Notes: a model not told the origin generated them from the sequence alone. Shown: positions 18,079-26,162, counted from the first letter of the stretch. The stretch: DNA of 34,810 bases from Candidatus Niyogibacteria bacterium (GCA_016186495.1 JACPLO010000001.1:75907-110716); one strand, 5' to 3'. Numbers and translations: made by a program.

Positions 18079-19515
18079 ATGCGTTTATTTTTAATAGGAT
18101 GGTGCGGTTCTTTGCCGGAAGTGGCAGATGTGGCGTTTATGCTGAAAAACAGGTCTTATGAAATTAAATATTGGGTGGTCAGCGACGATTCAGCGATAGA
18201 CAAGTCTAAGTTTTCGGAAACTGTTTTTCATAACTCTTTTGATGCCGCGGATAATTTACCAGCTGCAGGTTTTAACGGCGTTGAATTTGAATTTCCCGAT
18301 AAAAATTTTGTAAAGCGATTTTCAGAGGCCGAATCGGTTGTTATGACTATGATGAATAAGCATTTTGAATTGATGGGAATTGAGGAGCGCAAGCATTTGT
18401 ATTACGGCATGCTTAAGTATTGGTGCGGCGTTATCCGGCATTTAAAGCCGGAAGCGATTATTTTTAGCTCCATTCCTCATGCGCCGTACGAATATGTCAT
18501 TTATTCCATTGCCCGCGAGCTTAATATAAAAACGATACTTTTTGAGCCATTTTGGCTTAATGACAGAATGCTTGTTTTGAATGATTATAAGATCGGCTCT
18601 GAATATGTGGCTCGGGAGATTGGGCGCAATCGCGGAAAACAATTTACGCCAGCCGATATTAGCAATGATTTGCGGGAATATTATCAGATGCAGATGAATA
18701 AAGCCATGGATTCCACTCCGGGATATATGAAGGATTTTCAAAAGGCGCGTTCCGGAAAAAATTGGCTTAGATTAAAGATAATGGCGTTGGTAAATGTTGT
18801 CAGGAGCGGTATTTTTTTTGAAAAAGCAGCCAATTTTTTATTTAAAAAATTTCGGCACAATCTTAAAAAAGAGTATATCAGAGCGCAATCAAGCCCTGAC
18901 CTTAAGAGGAAATATGTTTATTTTCCCCTTCATTATCAGCCGGAGTGCGCGACCAGCCCTTTGGGTGACATATTTGTCGATCAATTGCTTGCGGCAGAGA
19001 TTTTATCCGCGTCTTTGCCTGTTGGCTGGTTTCTTTATGTAAAAGAACATCCAACGCAGTGGTGGATCAGAGGCGCTGGTTATTTTAGTTATCGTTACAA
19101 AGGATACTATGAAAAAATGTCAAAGTTGAAAAATACAAAAATTGTTTCCATGCAGGCGGATACTTATTCTTTGATTGATAATGCGGCAGCCGTTGCCACG
19201 ATAACCGGCACGGCCGGCTGGGAAGCAATTTTGCGGCAAAAACCCGCTTTAATTTTTGGCTATCCGTGGTATAAGCACGCTCCGGGCATTTTAGAAATAG
19301 ATAATGTTAAATCGTGTTCCGAAGCGCTGCAAAAAATAGCAAACGGATTTATTCCATCCAAACAAGAGATTATTAATTATTTCGTGGCTTTGGACAGGGG
19401 AAGTTTTCGCGGATATTTTAAATATCGCAAACAGATTTTAAATAAAATCAGCCAAAAAGAGAATACAGCGAACCTGTTAAATGTTTTGCTTAAGGAGCTT
19501 GAAAATATCGGTTAA
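18079..19515 (+). CDS. Capsule biosynthesis (KpsC/KpsS-like) putative nonulosonate glycosyltransferase, copy 2
   Basis: A tandem paralogue of the preceding gene, alike along its whole length: MRLFLIGWCGSLPE against MRLFLIWAGRKSLPE, then FVDQLLAAEILSASLPVGW, YVKEHPTQWW and ATITGTAGWEAILRQKPALI, followed by FGYPWYKHAPGI. The frame opens at GTG 18064, but ATG 18079 starts exactly where the paralogue starts, so I prefer it (478 residues). The region between about residues 220 and 270 differs most, including length differences near the DFQKA segment. Two diverged copies suggest two linkages or two CMP-sugar donors, matching the several CMP-synthetases in the window. The function is inferred as for copy 1. 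Confidence 0.65.
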   Translation: MRLFLIGWCGSLPEVADVAFMLKNRSYEIKYWVVSDDSAIDKSKFSETVFHNSFDAADNLPAAGFNGVEFEFPDKNFVKRFSEAESVVMTMMNKHFELMGIEERKHLYYGMLKYWCGVIRHLKPEAIIFSSIPHAPYEYVIYSIARELNIKTILFEPFWLNDRMLVLNDYKIGSEYVAREIGRNRGKQFTPADISNDLREYYQMQMNKAMDSTPGYMKDFQKARSGKNWLRLKIMALVNVVRSGIFFEKAANFLFKKFRHNLKKEYIRAQSSPDLKRKYVYFPLHYQPECATSPLGDIFVDQLLAAEILSASLPVGWFLYVKEHPTQWWIRGAGYFSYRYKGYYEKMSKLKNTKIVSMQADTYSLIDNAAAVATITGTAGWEAILRQKPALIFGYPWYKHAPGILEIDNVKSCSEALQKIANGFIPSKQEIINYFVALDRGSFRGYFKYRKQILNKISQKENTANLLNVLLKELENIG

Positions 19516-19537
19516 ATAAGTGAATATATGCTTGCGT

Positions 19538-20560
19538 ATGAATAATTCTAATTTGCTCAAAGATAAAGCGATATTGATTACGGGCGGCACCGGTTCATTT
19601 GGGCAGAAATTTGTTGAATGGCTTTTAAAATTCGGCTCTTGCAAAAAAATCATTATATTCAGCAGAGACGAATTTAAACAGCACCAAATGCGGCAAAGAT
19701 TGTTGAATTATGATAAGAAATTGAGATTTTTTTTGGGGGATGTGCGGGATTTATCCAGATTGCAGCGCGCTTTTAACGGTGTTGATATTGTGGTGCACGC
19801 CGCCGCATTAAAGCAGGTGCCGGCTTTGGAATATAACCCGTTGGAGGCGATTAAGACCAATATTTTGGGAACGCAAAATGTTGTTGATGCGGCGATTGAC
19901 CAAAAAGTTTTAAAGGCTCTTTTAGTTTCCACCGATAAGGCGGCTTACCCGGCTAATTTATACGGCTCTACAAAACTTTGCGCGGAGAAGTTGTTTGTTT
20001 CCGGCGGCGCGTATGCCCCCGGCGTAGACAGAGCGACTAAATTTAGCGTAGTCAGATATGGGAACGTTATTGGCAGTCGGGGCAGTATTGTGGAAACACT
20101 TTTAAATAACGATAAAAACAGCGAAGTGCACATAACTGATCATGAAATGACTCGATTTTGGATTGATTATGATCGTGCTATTGAATTGGTGATATTCGCT
20201 TTGAATGAAATGGTCAGCGGAGAGATATTCGTTCCTAAGATTCCGAGTATGAAGCTCGTTGATTTGTTTGATGCGTTGGTTCCGCATGCTCCAAGAAAAA
20301 CCATTGGCATAAGATCCGGCGAGAAAATCCATGAAATCTTGTTAACTGCGGAAGAAGCAAAGCATTCCGTGGAAGTGGGCAGGTATTTTGTGATTTTGCC
20401 GGAATTTCCGCATTGGACCGCTGTTAAACGATATGAGAAATATCTTAAAAAAGGCAAAGAATTAAAGCCAAAATTTTGTTTTACGAGCCATACTAATCCA
20501 GATTGGATTACCGCAAATGATTTGAAAAAAATTATTAAAAATAATATAGGATTAATTTAG
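19538..20560 (+). CDS. pseB: UDP-N-acetylglucosamine 4,6-dehydratase (inverting), PseB-like
   Basis: A 340-residue SDR closely resembling PseB/FlaA1, which dehydrates UDP-GlcNAc and inverts C5 in the first step of pseudaminic acid synthesis. It has ILITGGTGSFGQKFV, IFSRDEFKQHQMRQRL, FLGDVRD, HAAALKQVPALEYNPLEA and LVSTDKAAYPANLYGSTK. The catalytic Asp133, Lys134 and Tyr142 fall one position from the numbering I recall for FlaA1 (132, 133, 141). The C-terminus has IRSGEKIHEILLTAEEA. The frame opens at GTG 19520; ATG 19538 is preferred because the family starts just before the Rossmann motif. It ends the 12.6-20.5 kb gene group. Its pathway partners appear to lie on the opposite strand at 27.2-29.5 kb. 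Confidence 0.88.
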   Translation: MNNSNLLKDKAILITGGTGSFGQKFVEWLLKFGSCKKIIIFSRDEFKQHQMRQRLLNYDKKLRFFLGDVRDLSRLQRAFNGVDIVVHAAALKQVPALEYNPLEAIKTNILGTQNVVDAAIDQKVLKALLVSTDKAAYPANLYGSTKLCAEKLFVSGGAYAPGVDRATKFSVVRYGNVIGSRGSIVETLLNNDKNSEVHITDHEMTRFWIDYDRAIELVIFALNEMVSGEIFVPKIPSMKLVDLFDALVPHAPRKTIGIRSGEKIHEILLTAEEAKHSVEVGRYFVILPEFPHWTAVKRYEKYLKKGKELKPKFCFTSHTNPDWITANDLKKIIKNNIGLI

Positions 20561-20634
20561 TGATTTCTTGATTGCTCAAATTAACGCCTCTTGCGAGCAA
20601 AAGCTGTTAAAGTAATTTTAGGAGTTGCAGATAA

Positions 20635-20712
20635 ATGGATGTTGTTGTTTTTTTTCTTAAAGAGTGTTATTTTAGCAGAAGGATCTTTTATAAATTTATC
20701 TTGATAAGATAA
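20635..20712 (+). CDS. Possible 25-residue leader peptide
   Basis: A small frame starts at ATG 20635, 10 bases after an AGGAG (20620-20624), and stops at 20710-20712, two bases before the Shine-Dalgarno of the next gene. It encodes a hydrophobic and basic peptide starting MDVVVFFLKECYF. Position and spacing suit a translated leader, but nothing else supports it and it may be chance. Confidence 0.2.
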   Translation: MDVVVFFLKECYFSRRIFYKFILIR

Positions 20713-20727
20713 GAAAGGAGGGTGAAT

Positions 20728-21819
20728 ATGATTCGCGTAAAAATTTATGGCGCCGGATCAATCGGCAACCATTTAGCTTATGCTTGTCGCCAAAAAAATT
20801 GGGATGTTTCAGTGGTAGATAGGGATACGCAGGCGCTGAAGCGCATGAAGGAAGAAATCTATTCTTCGCGTTATGGAGCATGGGATTCAGAGATAAAACT
20901 TTTTACTCTTCAAGATCAGCCTCGACGAAAATTTGACGCAATTTTTATCGGTACCCCGCCGGATACTCATCTGGCAATTGCTATTGATGTGTTGAAGCAG
21001 GAAGCCCCGCGTGTATTACAAATTGAAAAGCCATTATGTTCTCCGACCCTTGAGGGTCTTGCGGAATTTATGCGGGAAACAAGGCATCATAGCGATACCG
21101 CGATCATTGTTGGCTTCAATCATCTTTTGGCAGAAAATACAGAGCTACTAAATTTATTTATCCATAAAAGAAATCTTGGTTCACTTGTGTCAATCGATGC
21201 GGAGATCAGAAGCAGTTGGAAAAATATTTTTCTTGCGCATCCATGGCTTGCTGGCCCGGAAGACACATATCTTGGCTATTGGAAACGCGGAGGGGGCGCA
21301 GGCGGAGAACATTGCCACGCGTTAAATCTTTGGCAATATTTTGCTCATCAGTGCGGGCGCGGCAAGGTTACCGAAGTAAGCGGCACATTTGAATACATAC
21401 ACAATGAGAAAATTTATTACGATCGCCTTTGTTTTTTAACATTAAAAACAGACAGCGGGATGGTCGGACGAGTAGCGCAAGATGTGGTCGCTCAGCAAAA
21501 AAGCAAGGTTGCGCGCCTTTGGTTTGAACGGGGCATTGCGGAATGGCATAATGATGCAACCAAAACCACTGATCAGATTATTTTTCAGGCTTATGGAAAA
21601 GGCCGCGAAGAGATTGTGATTAAAAAAAAACGGATTGATGAATTTTTTCGAGAGGTTGTCCATATCAATCGTCTATTAGACGGAACAGAAAAGATCGAGA
21701 ATTCTCCTGTCCGTTTAGAACGCGGCATAGACACAATGCTGGTTTTGGCAGCCGGCCATAAATCATACGCTAATCGTAAGGTTGTGGCGGTTGATTATAG
21801 TATTTATTCTCTTCTTTAA
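20728..21819 (+). CDS. Gfo/Idh/MocA-family oxidoreductase, cassette 2
   Basis: A 363-residue NAD(P)-dependent oxidoreductase. The N-terminal Rossmann motif is IYGAGSIGNHLAYA, then IFIGTPPDTHL and QIEKPLCSP with the EKP catalytic Lys. The second-domain segment GGGAGGEHCHALNLW keeps the His of the family pattern, so catalysis looks intact. ATG 20728 lies 6 bases after AGGAGG (20716-20721); the GTG at 20722 overlaps that site and is rejected. It precedes a second CMP-synthetase, phosphatase, kinase and synthase fusion, but is separated from them by the palindromic terminator at 21838. Substrate unknown; oxidation or reduction of the cassette 2 sugar is the likely role. Confidence 0.83.
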   Translation: MIRVKIYGAGSIGNHLAYACRQKNWDVSVVDRDTQALKRMKEEIYSSRYGAWDSEIKLFTLQDQPRRKFDAIFIGTPPDTHLAIAIDVLKQEAPRVLQIEKPLCSPTLEGLAEFMRETRHHSDTAIIVGFNHLLAENTELLNLFIHKRNLGSLVSIDAEIRSSWKNIFLAHPWLAGPEDTYLGYWKRGGGAGGEHCHALNLWQYFAHQCGRGKVTEVSGTFEYIHNEKIYYDRLCFLTLKTDSGMVGRVAQDVVAQQKSKVARLWFERGIAEWHNDATKTTDQIIFQAYGKGREEIVIKKKRIDEFFREVVHINRLLDGTEKIENSPVRLERGIDTMLVLAAGHKSYANRKVVAVDYSIYSLL

Positions 21820-21837
21820 AAAAGTAAGAAAGTAAAT

Positions 21838-21867
21838 AAAAACACTCAGCAATTGCTGAGTGTTTTT
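21838..21867 (+). terminator. Perfectly palindromic terminator
   Basis: A 30-base perfect palindrome: AAAAACACTCAGCAA (21838-21852) pairs with TTGCTGAGTGTTTTT (21853-21867). The physical loop needs at least 3-4 of the central bases, leaving an 11-13-bp stem flanked by A and T runs. Its symmetry could let it work in both directions. Confidence 0.88.
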
Positions 21868-21949
21868 AATTTGACAATTTGTCTATTTTAATTTAATTTA
21901 ATTAGCAGAAACCTTAAAAACTTTATATTTAAGAAAGGAGAAAATTGAT

Positions 21950-22702
21950 ATGGGCGGGCAAAAAGTTAAAAATAACGTCTTATGCGTTATTCAGGCGCGC
22001 GGCGGTTCAAAAGGATTGCCTGGTAAAAACATCCGTATTTTGGCTGGAAAGCCGCTGATCGCCTGGACGATTGAAGCGGCGCTGACAGCTTGCCGCATTG
22101 ATCGCGTGATTGTCAGCACAGAAAATCAGGAGATCGCGGCGGTCGCTCGAGCATACGGAGCAGAAGTTCCGTTTATGCGTCCGGAAAAACTTGCTCTAGA
22201 CAATGTTAAAAGCATCGGCCTTTTAAATCATGCCTTGCTGTGGTTCATGGAACATGAGAATTATTATCCCAATACGGTAGTCCAGCTTAAGCCGACTAAT
22301 CCTCTGCGAACGGCGCAACACATTGATTTGTGTGTTGAAAAATTCTTTGCTAATCCGGGGATTGATTCATTAATTACTGTGACAAGATCATCGGCGCATC
22401 CTTTGAAGATGTGGAAATTTACAGAGAATAGCATAATCATCCCATTTTTATCGGGAGAAATTTTTAGCCTAAAAGAGGCGGTGAAGCTCCCGCGACAAAT
22501 GTTACCGCAAGTCTTTGTGCAAAATTCTTGCGTGAATGTCATATGCTCCAAGACCATCTTGGAAAAACACTCATCTATCGGATCGCGCGTTATCGGAATT
22601 ATAATGGAGCGGGAAGACGCCATAAACATAGATGATATTTTGGATTTTAAGATCGCCGAGATGATGATGAACGAGCGCATTACAGGAGGTGGACAGCTAT
22701 GA
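21950..22702 (+). CDS. CMP-nonulosonic acid synthetase (cytidylyltransferase), cassette 2
   Basis: A 250-residue NeuA-family enzyme with VIQARGGSKGLPGKNIR (nucleotide loop, about residues 11-27), GKPLIAWTIEAAL, RVIVSTENQEIAAVARAYG, PFMRPEKLALD and VQLKPTNPLRTAQHID. The C-terminal block is DAINIDDILDFKIAE. It differs clearly from the other two synthetases in the window: it has KGLPGKN rather than KR.P.KN and ends without the VDIDT or VQDID motif, reading NIDD instead. AAAGGAG lies about 8 bases before the ATG. It overlaps the phosphatase gene by ATGA. It should activate the cassette 2 acid with CTP; which acid is not known. Confidence 0.87.
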   Translation: MGGQKVKNNVLCVIQARGGSKGLPGKNIRILAGKPLIAWTIEAALTACRIDRVIVSTENQEIAAVARAYGAEVPFMRPEKLALDNVKSIGLLNHALLWFMEHENYYPNTVVQLKPTNPLRTAQHIDLCVEKFFANPGIDSLITVTRSSAHPLKMWKFTENSIIIPFLSGEIFSLKEAVKLPRQMLPQVFVQNSCVNVICSKTILEKHSSIGSRVIGIIMEREDAINIDDILDFKIAEMMMNERITGGGQL

Positions 22703-23355
22703 GAACAAATATTTTTCTTTTAAGACATGCTCAAAGTCAGGCAAATATGCTTAATATTGTGCAGGGCAGAGGGCTTTTGATACCCCTTACGGAAAAAGGC
22801 GCAGAGCAGGCTCGGAATGTTGCGAAGGCGTTAAAAAATTTAATGTTTGACCGAATTTTTACAAGCACCGCTTTGCGCGCCGTTCATACGGCAGCGGCAA
22901 TCAGAAAATATCATCCAACTCCTTATGAAGAAATTTTTGAGCTTAACGAACTTTCAAAAGGGAATGCGGAGGGTATGTCAATTGATAATTTTGCGAAACG
23001 TTATCCGGAGATTATTGAACAATGGAGCCGTGGTGTTGATGTCCGGTCGGATGGAGGAGAAAATTTTTCTGATGTTGAAGCGAGAGTTATTCCGGTATTA
23101 GAGCGGCATCTTATTGAGCATGCCGGAAAAAATCTTCTTTATGTGATCCATGGTAACGTCATCCGGGTTATTATTGGATACATTCTCGGTGTGCCGTATG
23201 GACGGCGTGCGCGCATTCAACAAGATTATTGCGCGTTGACAGCGTTGGAATACGATAATTCAACGAAGCGTTGGCTTGTCAAATTTATCAATCAGGCGTT
23301 ATTCAATGATTGGAACAGAGGAGAAATGTTATGGCCGAGAAAACGGAGAAGATAA
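22699..23355 (+). CDS. Histidine phosphatase (phosphoglycerate-mutase-like) superfamily protein
   Basis: A 218-residue histidine phosphatase. The phosphohistidine motif is LLRHAQSQAN (Arg-His near residues 8-9, Asn conserved), followed by DRIFTSTALRAVHTA (second Arg), EIFELNELSKGNAEGM (acid) and VIHGNVIRVII (second His). All four active-site positions are present, so it should be active. AGGAGGT lies about 8 bases before the ATG, and the gene overlaps both neighbours. Between a CMP-synthetase and a kinase and near a NeuB-type synthase, it could remove the phosphate from a nonulosonate-9-phosphate. In other organisms a HAD phosphatase does this. The substrate is inferred from context. Confidence 0.86.
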   Translation: MRTNIFLLRHAQSQANMLNIVQGRGLLIPLTEKGAEQARNVAKALKNLMFDRIFTSTALRAVHTAAAIRKYHPTPYEEIFELNELSKGNAEGMSIDNFAKRYPEIIEQWSRGVDVRSDGGENFSDVEARVIPVLERHLIEHAGKNLLYVIHGNVIRVIIGYILGVPYGRRARIQQDYCALTALEYDNSTKRWLVKFINQALFNDWNRGEMLWPRKRRR

Positions 23356-24452
23356 GATTTATTGCTCTTGCCAAAAAAGAAGCAAAAGAAGTCTTGCAAA
23401 TTATTACGGAGAATTATGAAGAGGAATTTCATTCACCGGTGCGTATTGAGCGATTTTTAGAAGAAATCGCATCTAGCAGAGTGTATTGCATTACTTTTCG
23501 TAATGGTTGGCGAGCTGTTTTGAAGCAATCGTTTTGGTATTCCGGCAAAGGGGCTATTGAGGCCATTGAGAAGGCGCAGGAAGTAAGTCAGGCGCTTCGT
23601 CTTCAAGGAGTTCCTCTGCCAATGGCGTATCTTACTTTAAAAGGCAAATATACTGCCGGATATAATGGCGATCAAATAACGCTTTTAGAATATATTGAAG
23701 GCGAATATTTCACCGCTGATGACCGGCAGTTTATTGAAGCGGGAAGGGCTTTAGCCGTATTTCACCGAGAAGGAGAAGCATTTCTTCGGAAATATCCGAT
23801 TGAGCGTGCCATGATCGCAGAAAAAATTCCCGTAGAAAAACCTTATGAAGAGTCGCGTGTGATTTATGATAAATTGCGGCGTGATTTTTTAACAGAACAC
23901 CAATGTTCTGTTCCGGATGTTTGCGCCGCGGTGCGCGATCATATTCACATATTTGATCAAACGATAAAGATGCTGGATGGATCGGGTATCAGTAATCGCA
24001 AACTTTCTTCTGGAATCGTGCATAACGATTTTAACGTGAAAAATTGTTTTTTCAAAAAGGATGGAGCATTCAGCTGTTTTATTGATACGGACCAACTTGG
24101 CGTTGCCCCTTTTGTTTGGGATGTCGGCAATACACTGCTCTCATTTTTATCAAGTATATCAAGCACATCAAGAAGCAATGTAAACTATGAACATTCTGCT
24201 GAACTTTTTCTCGCCGCGTATCACCGAGAACATCCATTGCCGCTAAATGAATATTTACTCATTATCGCCGCGGCGGTAAGATGGAATATGATGCGGATAT
24301 TGCGCAGTTTAAGGCGCCATCACTATGAAAATGATCGGCTTGTTAATCTTTTGCCGAAGATTAAAAGCCGGCTCATCGCCCGAATAATACAAACTCCGCA
24401 AATATTTTCATTTTTAGATGAGAATTGGCTTAGAAAGAAAATAGTTATTTAA
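23331..24452 (+). CDS. Aminoglycoside-phosphotransferase-fold kinase
   Basis: A 373-residue small-molecule kinase of the APH/choline-kinase fold. The N-lobe has AVLKQSFWY with the likely ATP Lys, and LLEYIEGEYF at the hinge. The catalytic loop is HNDFNVKN (His231, Asp233, Asn238), and the magnesium motif is IDTDQ with Asp252 and Asp254. The catalytic residues are complete. The frame extends to TTG 23310, but ATG 23331 has GAGGAG about 7 bases upstream and is chosen; it overlaps the phosphatase gene by 25 bases. Terminator 24455 follows the stop directly. In this setting a sugar kinase supplying a 6-phosphorylated hexose or hexosamine to the synthase is attractive, but choline or another small molecule is possible. 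Confidence 0.8.
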   Translation: MAEKTEKIRFIALAKKEAKEVLQIITENYEEEFHSPVRIERFLEEIASSRVYCITFRNGWRAVLKQSFWYSGKGAIEAIEKAQEVSQALRLQGVPLPMAYLTLKGKYTAGYNGDQITLLEYIEGEYFTADDRQFIEAGRALAVFHREGEAFLRKYPIERAMIAEKIPVEKPYEESRVIYDKLRRDFLTEHQCSVPDVCAAVRDHIHIFDQTIKMLDGSGISNRKLSSGIVHNDFNVKNCFFKKDGAFSCFIDTDQLGVAPFVWDVGNTLLSFLSSISSTSRSNVNYEHSAELFLAAYHREHPLPLNEYLLIIAAAVRWNMMRILRSLRRHHYENDRLVNLLPKIKSRLIARIIQTPQIFSFLDENWLRKKIVI

Positions 24453-24454
24453 GA

Positions 24455-24478
24455 AAGCGGCGCAATGCGCCGCTTTTA
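24455..24478 (+). terminator. Rho-independent terminator
   Basis: AAAGCGGCGC (24455-24464) pairs with GCGCCGCTTT (24468-24477) around a 3-base loop. The GC core is 7 bp. It begins just after the kinase stop. Confidence 0.88.
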
Positions 24479-24605
24479 ATTTTCAATTCAACAGTAAAAT
24501 ATACTAAAAAAAATTAATGTCAATATAGTCAAGATATTTACTCCGTGCTATTTTTGGTATTAGATAATTCAGCATCATTAACAATTAAAAAGGAGGCATA
24601 TTAAT

Positions 24606-26129
24606 ATGATTGCGCCTGGGAATGACAGGTTTGATTTTAATAATCTGTTTATTTTTGAAATGGCAAATAATCATCAAGGCAGTATTAAGCACGGCTTGCG
24701 CATTATTCGCGAGATGGCGAAGGTGGCGAAGGTGGCCGGGGTGCGTGCCGCGATTAAGCTGCAATTTCGCGATTTAGATTCTTTTATTCATCCAAAGCAT
24801 AAAGAATGCTCTGACAACAAGCACATTCCGCGTTTTCTTGCCACGCGGCTTTCTGAAGAAGAATTTGGCGCGTTGGTGAATGAAATTAAGCGCCAAAGAT
24901 TAATCAGTATGGCAACGCCGTTTGATGAGTTATCCGTTGATATGGCTGAGCGTCTCGGCGTGGAAATACTAAAAATTGGCAGTTGTTCGGCAACTGATTG
25001 GCCGCTTTTGGAAAGAGTGGTAAAGGCGGGAAAGCCGGTTATATGTTCTACCGGCGGATTGAATGTCAGCCAAATAGATAGGATAGTCAGCTTTTTTCAA
25101 CATCGGGGAGCGCGCTTTGCATTAATGCATTGTGTGGCAATTTATCCTACTCCGGTTGAAAAAATGCGGTTAGGCAGGATTGAGCAACTTTGTAAGCGAT
25201 ATCCGGGCGTGACAGTAGGATTTTCTACGCATGAAGATCCGAATAATTTTAACGTTGTTCAGATTGCTTATGCCAAGGGTGCGCGCATATTTGAAAAGCA
25301 TGTCGCTGTTCCTACTAAAGCATTTAAGAGTAATGCGTATTCCGCGAATCCTAAACAAGCAGCTAAATGGCTGGCGGCGTTAAATGACGCGATGTCTATG
25401 TGCGGCAATGAAGAAGATTTAGCCGAATCATTATCATTAAATTCGCTGATGCGAGGAGTCTATGCTAAAAAAAATATTACTATTGGCAGTAAGCTTTCTC
25501 GAGAGAATGTTTACTTTGCCATACCGCTTTTGAATCGGCAATTGGCGAGCGGTGAATGGAATGCGAATATGGTTGCAGGCCGCGCTTATGCTGTTGACGA
25601 AGCTATTTTCTTTGAAGCAGCAAGTTATTATGCGGCAGAATTTAAGCATTTGATTCCTAATTTTATCCATCAGTTAAAGGGGATTATTCACGAAGCTGGC
25701 GTGCCGGTTGGGCCGACTCCGGAAATTGAGCTTTCGCACCACTATGGATTAAAACATTTTCTTGAATGGGGCGTAGCAATTATAGACTGCATCAATCGTG
25801 AATATTGCAAAAAAATTTTGATTATGCTCGCCGGACAGAAACATCCTATTCATTTCCATACAAAAAAAGAAGAGGCCTTTCAGGTATTGTACGGAGAACT
25901 GATTGTAGAAATGGAAGACAGAGAAAGAATTCTTTATCCCGGGGATGTTTTAATGGTTCCGCGCGGCGCGTGGCATAGTTTTTACGCTTGTAATGGGGAT
26001 GTTATTTTTGAGGAAATATCCACTACCCATTATAACGATGATTCGTTTTACGCCGATCCATCCATAAATAAGATCGCCCGTGACGAGAGAAAGACTCGTC
26101 TTGTAAATTGGGGCAGACATCAAATTTAA
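24606..26129 (+). CDS. Nonulosonic acid synthase fused to SAF and cupin domains, cassette 2
   Basis: A 507-residue three-domain protein. Residues 13-265 are a NeuB-type barrel: IFEMANNHQGS, AAIKLQFRDLD, LKIGSCSATDWPL, GFSTHEDPN with metal-type His209, and FEKHVAVP with His232. The GPDH loop seen in the two other NeuB copies is absent, so the substrate may differ. About 280-335 is SAF-like (RGVYAKKNITIGSKLS, LASGEW). About 365-480 is a cupin resembling D-lyxose isomerase: KHPIHFHTKKEEAF supplies His416, His418 and Glu423, and RGAWHSF supplies His457. AGGAGG lies 9 bases before the ATG, and its own terminator follows. It could isomerise a sugar and condense it with phosphoenolpyruvate. The fold calls are sound; the reaction is inference. 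Confidence 0.85.
   Translation: MIAPGNDRFDFNNLFIFEMANNHQGSIKHGLRIIREMAKVAKVAGVRAAIKLQFRDLDSFIHPKHKECSDNKHIPRFLATRLSEEEFGALVNEIKRQRLISMATPFDELSVDMAERLGVEILKIGSCSATDWPLLERVVKAGKPVICSTGGLNVSQIDRIVSFFQHRGARFALMHCVAIYPTPVEKMRLGRIEQLCKRYPGVTVGFSTHEDPNNFNVVQIAYAKGARIFEKHVAVPTKAFKSNAYSANPKQAAKWLAALNDAMSMCGNEEDLAESLSLNSLMRGVYAKKNITIGSKLSRENVYFAIPLLNRQLASGEWNANMVAGRAYAVDEAIFFEAASYYAAEFKHLIPNFIHQLKGIIHEAGVPVGPTPEIELSHHYGLKHFLEWGVAIIDCINREYCKKILIMLAGQKHPIHFHTKKEEAFQVLYGELIVEMEDRERILYPGDVLMVPRGAWHSFYACNGDVIFEEISTTHYNDDSFYADPSINKIARDERKTRLVNWGRHQI
24716..24733 (+). repeat. Two tandem 9-base units inside the synthase gene
   Basis: The unit GGCGAAGGT occurs twice in a row in frame, encoding the Ala-Lys-Val repeat in MAKVAKVAGV. 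Compared with the cassette 1 synthase (DAAAKAGADA) the segment is longer, so an in-frame duplication is plausible. Confidence 0.6.
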
Positions 26130-26162
26130 CCCGTGTTGCTTTGTAACGCGGGTTTTTTTTTA
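26128..26162 (+). terminator. Rho-independent terminator
   Basis: AACCCGTGTT (26128-26137) pairs with AACGCGGGTT (26145-26154) with one G-U pair and a 7-base loop, followed by a long T tract. It overlaps the synthase stop codon. Confidence 0.88.

Noticed and set aside
20561-20634. Terminator after the PseB-like gene (TTGCTC with GAGCAA)
   Set aside because: The stem is 6 bp with a loop of about 17 bases, and no T run follows.
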